Shown here piece after piece: positions 18,253 through 26,590 of a stretch of DNA of 64,000 nt. This DNA is from Candidatus Hinthialibacter antarcticus. Lineage in GTDB: Bacteria; Hinthialibacterota; Hinthialibacteria; Hinthialibacterales; Hinthialibacteraceae. Below the pieces are notes generated by a model. That model made no database searches and was not told where the DNA came from. It saw only the letters and a program-made list of their open reading frames with translations. The first letter of the stretch is position 1, and every line of letters starts with the position of its first letter. The translations under genes and the position numbers were made by a program. Where the stretch lies: assembly GCA_030765645.1 (NCBI GenBank), contig JAVCCE010000072.1, positions 84,252 to 148,251 of the forward strand, given 5' to 3'.

Positions 18253-19844
18253 TTCACGGTTTCGTAAATCGCATACGCGACCGAACCATCCAGCGATATA
18301 ATTTGATGAATCGGTGCTGCTCCGCCAATTTCATCGGGTAGCGCAATCAACAAATTCTTGCCCGGCGCCAAGTTGTACCAACGCGCAATGCTGTTTAAAT
18401 TTTGCCCCGCATAGCGTTGATAGACATCCGTTCGGAAATCTCCATACACCGGAACATAGTGATAAAACGGGATGACGTATTTGGGGTAATCTTTCGCGGA
18501 AAATGGGCCGGGTTTTCTCCCTGAAAAGACGGCAAGCGAAATTGGGTGTAGGCGGACATTGTGTGAGATGACCACGCGGTCGTAGTTCGCTTTGTTGGCC
18601 TCTGCGTATTCTATCACTTCCTCCATACCATATTGATTTTGCCGGGCCGCCTGCTTTGGATACACCGTTGCGGTTTGGTAGCCGATATATCCCGCGTTCA
18701 CAATGACGGCTGCGGCGATAACGGTTCCAAGTGCGTATCGTTTTTCTTTCGGAACTCTTTGTAGAAGCCAGCCGATTCCGGCGGCGGCAATCAGTTCTAG
18801 TATCGGCATCCCGTTGACCGAACGAAGCGCATTGGGCATCGAAGCCGGGTCGAAGCGGTCGTAGGTCAAACTGGACGGGATCGCAAACGTCAGAAACCAA
18901 ATGACCATCAACCAATCCCCGCTTGATTTTCGCTGGGCGATGGCAACCAGTCCCATGACGAAAAACGGAGCAAGAACCAACAACGCCAAACCGCCGGGCA
19001 GTTGATGACCGGGATTGGTATTGCCGGTTACGAATAAAAACAAGGGCGAAAGATGCTTAATATAATTGGCGGCGGCTAATCCAATGCCGTCTGGATGATT
19101 GAAGACTGAGACGAAGTTCCAACGCGCCTGCATCGCTTCATAATTCGTCAGCAACGCATAAACCAATGGAATTTGGAGCAACAGAAACAAGCCTGCGCCG
19201 AGTGCGCTTTGTTTTGGCTTCTCTTTTAATTTTGGAAAAAAGCAGAGCAAGAGTCCCACCCCGATAATCGGTGTGAATAAACGCGCGGTTGGATAGGCGT
19301 AAGTGGTGAGCGCAAATACAGAGGCGGACAGAAAGAGGTCTGCTTTGCGGTCTTCTTGCGTCCAGCGCAGAAATAACCATAGTCCACATAGTTGCAGCGG
19401 GATTAGTGATATCGCTTCCCAACCGATGCGGCTGTAGTGGACGTTCCAAGGCGAAAGCGCTACCAGCGCGGCGGCGATCCATCCGGTGGTTTGGTCGCGC
19501 CAACGTGAAGCGGCTAAATACGCGAGAAGAATACAAAGCGTTCCTAAAATCGCGGACGGCAGGCGCAGCGTATAAGGATTCACGCCAAAGGGCGCCGAGA
19601 ACAAACCTGAGAAGTAGATGTAAAGCGGCGGGCTATATTCACCGGATTGCTTAAAAAACAGCGGCCAGCGCGCGCCGTGGTGGTCCATCCCGGTGAGGTA
19701 AACCGAGGCGCCGTCGAAGGCTTTGAGCAGTTCATCGGAATTCATCGCTGGCGGGCAATACTCCAGCCCCACGACGCGGAGCAGAAATCCAAGCAATAAT
19801 AGCGCCGTCATTGCAATGCGAGGGTTACGCAACATCTGAGTCAT
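18249..19844 (-). CDS. GT-C glycosyltransferase (PMT_2/ArnT-like, GT39-related)
   Basis: A 531-residue integral membrane glycosyltransferase. The ATG at 19844 is chosen because AGGAAG lies 7 bases upstream. The first periplasmic loop has MNSDELLKAFDGASVYLTG, with the acidic residues typical of GT-C enzymes that use polyprenyl-phosphate sugars. About eleven to twelve helices follow, then a soluble C-terminal domain (about 400-531). It probably transfers a sugar from a lipid carrier in the periplasm, fitting the neighbouring glycan genes. It is divergent from the LolC-type permease, with only 44 bases between the two starts. Confidence 0.85.
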   Translation of the reverse strand: MTQMLRNPRIAMTALLLLGFLLRVVGLEYCPPAMNSDELLKAFDGASVYLTGMDHHGARWPLFFKQSGEYSPPLYIYFSGLFSAPFGVNPYTLRLPSAILGTLCILLAYLAASRWRDQTTGWIAAALVALSPWNVHYSRIGWEAISLIPLQLCGLWLFLRWTQEDRKADLFLSASVFALTTYAYPTARLFTPIIGVGLLLCFFPKLKEKPKQSALGAGLFLLLQIPLVYALLTNYEAMQARWNFVSVFNHPDGIGLAAANYIKHLSPLFLFVTGNTNPGHQLPGGLALLVLAPFFVMGLVAIAQRKSSGDWLMVIWFLTFAIPSSLTYDRFDPASMPNALRSVNGMPILELIAAAGIGWLLQRVPKEKRYALGTVIAAAVIVNAGYIGYQTATVYPKQAARQNQYGMEEVIEYAEANKANYDRVVISHNVRLHPISLAVFSGRKPGPFSAKDYPKYVIPFYHYVPVYGDFRTDVYQRYAGQNLNSIARWYNLAPGKNLLIALPDEIGGAAPIHQIISLDGSVAYAIYETVN

Positions 19845-19888
19845 CGTTATGCTTCCTACGGACAATCTCTCTCTTCCAGGACACTATC

Positions 19889-21229
19889 ATGCGGTATGAA
19901 TGGTTTATCGCCAAGCGCTACTTAAAGCCCCAAGGCGGCGCCACGTTTATTTTTCATCTCACGTTAATCAGCATGATCGGCGTTGCGTTGGGCGTCGCGT
20001 CGCTGGTGGTCGTGCTTTCCGTCATGAACGGGTTTGCGCATGACGTTCGCGCCAAAATCCTCGAAGGCATCTCGCATGTTATTATTCGGTATGACAATGG
20101 CATTGCCGACTACCAAAAACAATTGCCCCAATTCGCTGAACTCAACAATGTGAAAGCCGTTTCGCCCGCCATTATTGACGCTGGCGCTCTATTTGTCACG
20201 GACGCCAGAAATCCCCGCCAGATGTTTGTCACTTTTTTAGGAATTGATCCTGATCTCGATGTTTCAAACGTGAAAGATAAAATTATACTCGGTTCGCTTG
20301 ATCGCCTGCAAAACGAAAAGGCCCCTCAAACAGACGAAATGGTGCCTCTCGACCAACTGGAGCAGCAGGATGATCCGGGAATTATCATCGGCAAAGAATT
20401 AGCGGCCAGTTTTTTTGGTTTGTATAACATCGACAGCTCCATTGATGAAGGAATGTTGCAGCAAGTAATCGGCAGGCGTCTGACATTGATTACCATCCCA
20501 AAAATGACAGACACATTCTCAACCGGCGCGATTCAAAAATTGATTTTCAGAGTCGATGGAGTTTTTGAGTCGGGAAATTATGAATTTGATTCCAGCTGGG
20601 CGTATATGTCGATTCCATCGGCGCAATATCTTCTCAATTTAGAGAACCGCATTACCTTAATTCAGTTTATGTTGGATGATTTTAGCGAAGAGAAAACCGA
20701 ACAGACGTGGGAAGAAATTTATACATTCAATCATAGTATGAATGGCAGAGGCAATGTTCAAACGTGGAAAGATATGCGCTCGGCGTATTTTGAAGCGATC
20801 AAGATGGAAAAAGTCACGATGACCATTATCCTGCGCATCATCATTCTGGTCGCGACGTTTAATATTATCGCGACGCTGTTTATGGTCGTGACCGAAAAAA
20901 CCCAGGACATTGGATTATTGCGAGCACTCGGCGCCGGGCGCAACAACATCCTGATGTTGTTTCTGTCGCTGGGGACGCTGATTGGTTTTATCGGCGTCAT
21001 CCTCGGCTTAATCATCGGGTATGGAATCTGCTGGTTTATACAAGTGTATCCAATCGAATTGCCCGGCGGAAATAGCGTCTATGTGCTGCGCTATATTCCA
21101 TGCAAACCCGAAATGATGGATTTTCTTTGGGTAATGTTTTACACCTTTCTCATTAGCCTGCTGGCTTCCATTTACCCTGCGTTTCGCGCTTCAAGATCAG
21201 TGATTGTTGATTCGCTGCGCTTCTCTTAG
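19889..21229 (+). CDS. lolC: LolC/LolE-type lipoprotein-releasing permease
   Basis: A 446-residue FtsX-type permease. The ATG at 19889 follows AGGA and gives the characteristic MRYEWFIAKRYLKPQGG. The first helix region contains TLISMIGVALGVASLVVVLSVMNGF, the LolC/E signature. A periplasmic domain (about 60-320) and three C-terminal helices with TEKTQDIGLLRALGAG follow. With a LolD ATPase, such as that at 12089, it would release lipoproteins from the inner membrane. Only one permease gene is present, so the complex may use a homodimer, as LolF-type systems do. The stop overlaps that of the convergent hydrolase gene by 4 bases. Confidence 0.92.
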   Translation: MRYEWFIAKRYLKPQGGATFIFHLTLISMIGVALGVASLVVVLSVMNGFAHDVRAKILEGISHVIIRYDNGIADYQKQLPQFAELNNVKAVSPAIIDAGALFVTDARNPRQMFVTFLGIDPDLDVSNVKDKIILGSLDRLQNEKAPQTDEMVPLDQLEQQDDPGIIIGKELAASFFGLYNIDSSIDEGMLQQVIGRRLTLITIPKMTDTFSTGAIQKLIFRVDGVFESGNYEFDSSWAYMSIPSAQYLLNLENRITLIQFMLDDFSEEKTEQTWEEIYTFNHSMNGRGNVQTWKDMRSAYFEAIKMEKVTMTIILRIIILVATFNIIATLFMVVTEKTQDIGLLRALGAGRNNILMLFLSLGTLIGFIGVILGLIIGYGICWFIQVYPIELPGGNSVYVLRYIPCKPEMMDFLWVMFYTFLISLLASIYPAFRASRSVIVDSLRFS

Positions 21230-23247
21230 TTTTGTAGAAGCCAGTTCAACATCTCTTCATTGCCGGCGAGTTGCGTTTGGGTTTTGAGCGCGTCCGTCTT
21301 GCCAAGAGTGTTATACGCGTCTTTGGCCCATTTGGTTTGGAACGCTTCTCCCGTGTTGTGGATGAAGAGCGGTCGCGGCGCTATGACCGCCTGCGCCATC
21401 TGTAATCCGCCCGCCCGTTGGATATGGGGGACAAACAAACGCTGCAAATAGGCTTCGTCAGAGTCCAGGTCAAATTGCGAGACGTTTGCAATGATCGCAT
21501 CAACGCCGTCATGCAAGACGCCCGCCAATAGACTCCATAACCCGGCGTTTCCTATGCCAACCAGGGAAATTTTATCGATGTCTGCGCGGGATTCCAAATA
21601 AGACAAGCAGGTTAAACTATCCTGTACGCGCAAGGCGGTATCGCTGGGGTTGTAAGTATAAAAATGCGATACCTCTTCTGGCGAGCGGGTCGGTTTTAGG
21701 GCGTTGGGTTTATACACATTCGCGATCATTACCGCGCGCCCGCTGTCTAATAACCCTTTCAGCAATGGGTCGGAGTCTGAATTGAACGACTCAAAGGGGA
21801 GGTCGGACAAAATGAGAACCGCGTCTTTAAGATGCTTGCCGTCTTGCGGCCAGGCGAACCACGCGTCGATGCGCTCACCCACGCCGCGTCGCCCGATTGC
21901 GATTCGTTCGATCATACGCGTATCTGTTTTTTCACGTTCGATTCGCTCTACAACAATCTCATTAGCGGGTGGAGTTTGGGCGCCCATCGCATGAGTCAAA
22001 ATCGTAGCGCCCCGGCGCTTGAGCGTCCGCAGTTGTAATTCTGAATTGGGATACGCTTGTTGTAATTGCGACTTGCTTTCCTGAATCCAATATTCACGCA
22101 AACCGTTTTCGTCAATCGCGTTGTCTGGATAATCGGCGAGTCCATTGGGGAAAATTTTTAATGCTTCCGTATCGACCTCAAAGGGAGTCTCGTCCAGGCG
22201 GTCGCTGTCTCCATCGAAAAACCAGCGATCAAACCAGGCGTAGACATGTTCTCTGCTCTGTTGATTGTAATTATGCGGCGCGTCTATCTGGACAGTCTTT
22301 ACTTTATCTTCCGCTTCATACAGTGAATAGATGGATTTGACGGCTGGGTATTCAACCCGCAGCGTTTCATCCGTCCAGTCTCCGGTGGCGGAAACCATTA
22401 AGAGCGGGCGCGGCGCCGCCATGGCGCCGTATTCGACGTTAAATGAATGAAGGCGCAAACTGGGCCCGTTTTCACACAAACAGCCGCCCTGAAAATGGGA
22501 TGAAATCATATTGACCGGAACCGAAACTTTGATCCGTTCATCGAGGGCTGTGAGTCCATAGGTTTGCGTCCCGCCGCCGGACGCGCCAGTGCAACCGATG
22601 CGGTCGGGGTCTACGCCGTCTAATGATTGAAGAAAATCAACAGCGCGGACGCTGTTCCAAAATTGCAGGCCATGCAGCGAGAGTCCCCACAGCCATTCGC
22701 TTGGTCCGCTGAAAGTATGGCTGATTTGCTTGCTGTCCACATAGCCGATCATGTCGTACGCAAATACGACGCACCCCATGCGGGCGAGATTGATGCTACG
22801 CCCTGGAATTGAAAATTCACCGCTGTTTGTCAGGCGGCCTTCTTGCGCATGTCCGTGCGGACAAATAATTCCGGGATATGGTGCGGGTTTTCCAATAGGG
22901 CGATATAAGTTTCCTGTGACATACACGCCGGGCAAACTTTCGAAATACGCTTTTTCAACGCTATAGCCGTCGCCTTCGATCCGGTCAAAAATTTTTACGT
23001 TCAGCGGCGTCTTTTCTGGCCAGGGAAAACAACCAAGCGAAACGCGGAGATTGTCTTTAAGGTCTAGTTTGTGTTGAAGCCACTCATATTTTGATTTAAA
23101 TTCGGTGAAGGTATAAAAATCTTGATTTGTGCGGGTTTGCTCCGCTCGTTGATCTATTCTGGGAAGATATTCTGATCCAATTGACGGTAATTGGGCAAAA
23201 ATCATTAGGAGGGGAAAGGCGACAATGAAATATTTATTTCTATACAT
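21226..23247 (-). CDS. Secreted alpha/beta-hydrolase (acetylxylan esterase-like) with two hydrolase-like halves
   Basis: A 673-residue protein. The start at 23247 is chosen because GGAG lies 7 bases upstream and a signal peptide follows (residues 4-22). The N-terminal half is an alpha/beta-hydrolase: CPHGHAQEGR for the oxyanion region, FAYDMIGYVDSKQ, and the nucleophile elbow GCTGASGGGTQTYGL. A candidate catalytic His is in DAPHNYN. The C-terminal half (about 430-673) repeats the layout with LVGIGNAGLWSLLAG, where the nucleophile position is Asn, then APRPLFIHNTG. The first half resembles acetylxylan esterase/dienelactone hydrolase-like families common in glycan degraders. The substrate is unknown. 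Confidence 0.82.
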   Translation of the reverse strand: MYRNKYFIVAFPLLMIFAQLPSIGSEYLPRIDQRAEQTRTNQDFYTFTEFKSKYEWLQHKLDLKDNLRVSLGCFPWPEKTPLNVKIFDRIEGDGYSVEKAYFESLPGVYVTGNLYRPIGKPAPYPGIICPHGHAQEGRLTNSGEFSIPGRSINLARMGCVVFAYDMIGYVDSKQISHTFSGPSEWLWGLSLHGLQFWNSVRAVDFLQSLDGVDPDRIGCTGASGGGTQTYGLTALDERIKVSVPVNMISSHFQGGCLCENGPSLRLHSFNVEYGAMAAPRPLLMVSATGDWTDETLRVEYPAVKSIYSLYEAEDKVKTVQIDAPHNYNQQSREHVYAWFDRWFFDGDSDRLDETPFEVDTEALKIFPNGLADYPDNAIDENGLREYWIQESKSQLQQAYPNSELQLRTLKRRGATILTHAMGAQTPPANEIVVERIEREKTDTRMIERIAIGRRGVGERIDAWFAWPQDGKHLKDAVLILSDLPFESFNSDSDPLLKGLLDSGRAVMIANVYKPNALKPTRSPEEVSHFYTYNPSDTALRVQDSLTCLSYLESRADIDKISLVGIGNAGLWSLLAGVLHDGVDAIIANVSQFDLDSDEAYLQRLFVPHIQRAGGLQMAQAVIAPRPLFIHNTGEAFQTKWAKDAYNTLGKTDALKTQTQLAGNEEMLNWLLQN

Positions 23248-23356
23248 ATTCAGGCTCCAATATTGGTCGGTTGATGATATCTGCAAGGATTTTCCTCTAA
23301 ACATAATGACCCGCTAGTTTTATCACACATTAACTATGATGAAAAAGGCTTTTCAT

Positions 23357-23384
23357 TTGAAAAAAAACAAATATGATTTACTAT
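23357..23384 (+). promoter_or_regulatory. Candidate promoter of the zinc-ribbon gene
   Basis: TTGAAA (23357-23362) and TACTAT (23379-23384) are 16 bases apart, 38 bases before the ATG at 23422. The surrounding sequence is A/T-rich. The call rests on consensus matching only. Confidence 0.4.
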
Positions 23385-23421
23385 ACACATAACCTGTGGA
23401 GGGCCAAAGGAGTTTTTTTTG

Positions 23422-23898
23422 ATGAATGATACACTGAATACGGAATGCGTAATCTGCGGCGGTCATATATCCAGACGTGGAATGGATATATGTTGCTCTG
23501 ATGAAGATCAATACCTGCTGATATGCTGCAAAGGCCATCTCCGCAAGTTTGAAGACCGCTCCGGCTCTATTGATGACGTTGTGGTTGAATTGTTTCACGA
23601 TCTGGATAATTTTTTGCGCGACCGAGGCGATAAAATTGAAAATTATGACGAATCCGGCGTCAATGGAGAACTTGAAAATAGAGTGATTCGTTGGATTAAT
23701 AAAAAAATGATCGACGCCAAAAGCGTCGCTGGGATTGGTTATTGCAAAGGTTGCGGCTCTCCGATCATGGGCGGGCGTACGATGTGCAATAATTGCTCGC
23801 AAACCACTAATGTTCAATCAATGCTTAGTAGCAACAAACCAGGACAACCAGGCGGCGGCTCTGGTAAGCGAATTGGCGGTATGCACTTTAAGCGATAG
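23422..23898 (+). CDS. Small cysteine-rich zinc-ribbon protein, unknown function
   Basis: A 158-residue protein. An N-terminal cysteine cluster (C9, C12, C24, C25, C35, C36, H39) is followed by an acidic helical middle (45-95). A C-terminal zinc ribbon, CKGCGSPIMGGRTMCNNC, lies near 104-121, then a Gly/Pro/Ser tail ending in basic residues. Eight to ten cysteines in pairs suggest two or more Zn sites. An AAGGAG ribosome site is separated from the ATG by eight Ts and a G; an in-frame TTG at 23419 is an alternative start. I recognise no family. It may be a regulatory or nucleic-acid-binding protein, but nothing in the sequence proves it. Confidence 0.75.
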   Translation: MNDTLNTECVICGGHISRRGMDICCSDEDQYLLICCKGHLRKFEDRSGSIDDVVVELFHDLDNFLRDRGDKIENYDESGVNGELENRVIRWINKKMIDAKSVAGIGYCKGCGSPIMGGRTMCNNCSQTTNVQSMLSSNKPGQPGGGSGKRIGGMHFKR

Positions 23899-23904
23899 GC
23901 GCGT

Positions 23905-24729
23905 TTACCAGTATTCCTCTACGTGAATTGTTCCCGGCGATTTTCTCTCATCCTTCTTGAATCCCGATTTATCTAATTCGACAATCGAGTCTTCGATCAT
24001 TTTCGGGTTCCCGCACAAAAATACCTCGTACTGATCGCTCGATAATTTTGGATCAATCTCAATTTCTTTGGTCATGAGTTTTTGTAGGATGTCCTGAACA
24101 TATCCTGAATGCCCGGCCCAGGTGAGGTCATCCCGTTTGCGGGAGATTACCGGAAAGTAATGAAGATTGGGGCAAAAGCGCTCAAGCGAAATTAACTCAT
24201 CGCGATAGCCAAGGTCCCATGAGTAGCGGGCGCCGTGTACGATGACAAATTTTCGCTCTGGTATGTTCAGTAACTGGGTGCGCACCATGCTAATGTAAGG
24301 CGCCAGCCCTGTGCCAGTGGCTGCCAGGCAAACATGCTTTTCGGGTGGAACCTTATCCAGTGTGAACATCCCGGTCGCGCGAGGCCCCAAATAAACCAGG
24401 TCGCCAATTTGAAGATTAAACAACCGTGGAGTCAGTTCGCCGTTGGACACGAGCGCAAGATAGATATCAAGGTAGGAATTTTCTTTGCTGGATGAGGCAA
24501 TGGAGTACGCCCGGCGGATCATTTCTTCCGGGTCGCGTTGTTTCTGTTCTTCCGGTTCCGGGTCGCAGCCTCCCAGCCGTTTCGTATTTCGTTTAAGCCC
24601 TAATGTGGTGTATTGACCGGGCGTAAACGTAAACATCTCCTCATCCGGGGCGACGCGCAAGATGATAAGCCCTGGCGAAATTTCAATCCGCTGGATCACT
24701 ATTGCGTTATAGTCGAGTTTTCGTATCAT
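23905..24729 (-). CDS. fpr: Ferredoxin--NADP+ reductase
   Basis: A 274-residue FAD-dependent oxidoreductase of the bacterial Fpr class. FAD-binding residues are in RRAYSIASSS, the region FNLQIGDLVYLGPRATG is typical, and the nucleotide-binding part begins with CLAATGTGLAPYISMVR. The C-terminal part has VFLCGNPKMIEDS and ends in VEEYW, with the terminal aromatic residue stacking on FAD. It exchanges electrons between NADPH and ferredoxin or flavodoxin in the cytoplasm, often in redox defence. A small insertion (residues 45-65, acidic) lies before the FAD motif. It ends 6 bases from the convergent zinc-ribbon gene and follows a symporter gene by 47 bases. Confidence 0.92.
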   Translation of the reverse strand: MIRKLDYNAIVIQRIEISPGLIILRVAPDEEMFTFTPGQYTTLGLKRNTKRLGGCDPEPEEQKQRDPEEMIRRAYSIASSSKENSYLDIYLALVSNGELTPRLFNLQIGDLVYLGPRATGMFTLDKVPPEKHVCLAATGTGLAPYISMVRTQLLNIPERKFVIVHGARYSWDLGYRDELISLERFCPNLHYFPVISRKRDDLTWAGHSGYVQDILQKLMTKEIEIDPKLSSDQYEVFLCGNPKMIEDSIVELDKSGFKKDERKSPGTIHVEEYW

Positions 24730-24776
24730 TGGTTCCCCAGAAGCATTTTCTCATATCAATTCCCCGCAAATGCAAA

Positions 24777-26486
24777 TCAGGACGCAAGGAAATAGTAGAC
24801 GCCGCCAATCAACGCTGCGACCCAAATCCAAGCGAACAAGAAACCATAAGTATCTGTTTTAGTTGGAACGTAAAATTCCCAATCAGGATGATTGATGATT
24901 TTCGTCCGTTGTTCGGGTTGTGAATTTTCGGGCAACTCGAACGGTTCCGTTGGATTTTCGCCGTCTTGGACTGGCGTGTTCAGGCAGCGGTAGAGTTGAT
25001 TCAATTTGGTTTCGTCCGCCCGTTTTGTCATCAGGCTAACGGCTACCATCACGATGGCGCCCACGCTGAGATAGGAAAGCATTTGAAACGGTAAGCGAAA
25101 TTCGCCGTCATAGACAGTAACCGCTGGAAGATAATTTACCGCAAACGCATTCATATCGAAAATGAATGACAATTTATTAGATGTCACAAGCAGCACGAAA
25201 AATGCAGATAGCGTACACGCCCAGGCGGCGGCTGGCGTGGCGCGGCGCCAGAACAGGCCGATCCAAAATGCGATGCCCATCATGGCTTGGATTTTCCAGA
25301 ACGTTTCCAACCCTTCGATCACAGAATCAAGCGAGAGGGCGAATGCCACGCTGCCGAGAATGATTAAGCCAGCCGTAACGCGCCCGATAAATACATAGTG
25401 CGCTTGAGATTTGGTTGGCGCGACATAGGGCTTATACACATTTTCAGTGAACAAGGCTGACGATGAGATCATCCACGCATCGCAGGACGACATGACGGCC
25501 GCCAAAATCGAAGCGATGAAAAGCCCCAGTAACCCGGGCGCGATGGTGGGCAGAATGTCGCGCGCCATCAGACCGTAGGTCTGGTCGATTTGTGCGTCTG
25601 AGGTCAAGCCGGGGTATAAGGCAATGGCGCATAATCCGGTGATGGTCCATGCAACGGTGCAGAACCGCTTAAGCATGTTGCCGTAACAAAAGCCGACGCG
25701 GTTGTCCATTTCGGTTAGACCCGCTGCGCAACAACTCATGATATGCGGTTGAGTCACGATGCCGATCAATCCGTTGAATGCAATGACGGCAATATAGAAG
25801 GCCGTGATCTCACCGGGAGCGACTAATGAGAACATTGCAGGATCGGCGATAGTGTCTTTTAGTCCTGATATTCCGCCTACTAAATGCAGTGCAAAGGGCA
25901 ACACCAAGAACGAAAGAAATATGGTCAGGATGCCTTGTATAAAGTCAGTCAGGATCGCTGCCCGTAGGCCGCCCGCGATGCCGTATACGACAAATAATAC
26001 GGTGAGAATCGCAATCGCCCAAAATTCACTAAAGGCGCCGCCAGTGGAGGCGGTAATCATGGCCCCGCTGCCTTTAAGCATGGTGGCAATGTTCACAACA
26101 AGTTGCAGGATACAAATTCCCGCATACAGGGCGGCAACCGAATGACCATAGCGCATGTTGAAATAGTCGCCAGTAGTCAGAGCGCGCATCCGGCGGAAGA
26201 TGGGCGCAATCGTCCAATAGAACGGCGTGCAAAACAGCCACAGCCATTGATACCAGATGCCCGACAGCCCATTGGTGTAGGTTTTACGCGCAACTGAAAC
26301 CGCTTGGTCGGAGTGGGTTCCTGAACCAAACGAATAGAACAGCATGAAGGTTTTTCGAAACTGGCGTCCGCCCAAAAAGAAGTCAACGGTATTTTTGACT
26401 TTGTTGGCGGCCATGACGCCGATGATGGTGACGCCGACTAGGTAGGCAAATAAAACTAGCCAGTCGATAATATGAATCCCAAGCAT
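24777..26486 (-). CDS. Sodium:solute symporter family transporter
   Basis: A 569-residue secondary transporter of the SSS family with about thirteen helices. It starts MLGIHIIDWLVLFAYLVGVTIIGVMAANK and includes FFLGGRQFRKTF and GSGTHSDQAVSVARKTYTNGLSGIWYQWLWL. Later come SSCDAWMISSSALFTENVYKPYV and a polar loop (about 490-535) before a last helix. The ATG at 26486 is preferred because GGGGA lies 10 bases upstream; an ATG nine bases earlier lacks a ribosome site. It would import an organic solute with Na+, perhaps a sugar or acid given the surrounding catabolic genes. The substrate is undetermined. Confidence 0.9.
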   Translation of the reverse strand: MLGIHIIDWLVLFAYLVGVTIIGVMAANKVKNTVDFFLGGRQFRKTFMLFYSFGSGTHSDQAVSVARKTYTNGLSGIWYQWLWLFCTPFYWTIAPIFRRMRALTTGDYFNMRYGHSVAALYAGICILQLVVNIATMLKGSGAMITASTGGAFSEFWAIAILTVLFVVYGIAGGLRAAILTDFIQGILTIFLSFLVLPFALHLVGGISGLKDTIADPAMFSLVAPGEITAFYIAVIAFNGLIGIVTQPHIMSCCAAGLTEMDNRVGFCYGNMLKRFCTVAWTITGLCAIALYPGLTSDAQIDQTYGLMARDILPTIAPGLLGLFIASILAAVMSSCDAWMISSSALFTENVYKPYVAPTKSQAHYVFIGRVTAGLIILGSVAFALSLDSVIEGLETFWKIQAMMGIAFWIGLFWRRATPAAAWACTLSAFFVLLVTSNKLSFIFDMNAFAVNYLPAVTVYDGEFRLPFQMLSYLSVGAIVMVAVSLMTKRADETKLNQLYRCLNTPVQDGENPTEPFELPENSQPEQRTKIINHPDWEFYVPTKTDTYGFLFAWIWVAALIGGVYYFLAS

Positions 26487-26543
26487 AACGCACATTCCCC
26501 AATATTAATGAATCATGATAATAAAAAAAAATCATATCATATT

Positions 26544-26575
26544 TGCGGCGGACCGGCAATTAGCGGCCCGCCGCA
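26544..26575 (-). terminator. GC-rich hairpin after the PIN-PhoH gene
   Basis: A 12-base stem with one mismatch (TGCGGCGGACCG at 26544-26555, CGGCCCGCCGCA at 26564-26575) lies 15 bases past the stop at 26591 on the - strand. A T run follows, but only about 12 bases after the stem, so it may be a terminator or an mRNA-end stabiliser. Confidence 0.5.
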
Positions 26576-26590
26576 GAAGGATAGAATTAC

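Noticed and set aside
23419..23421. TTG as the start of the zinc-ribbon protein
   Set aside because: An ATG follows immediately and has an acceptable distance from the ribosome site; TTG adds only one residue.
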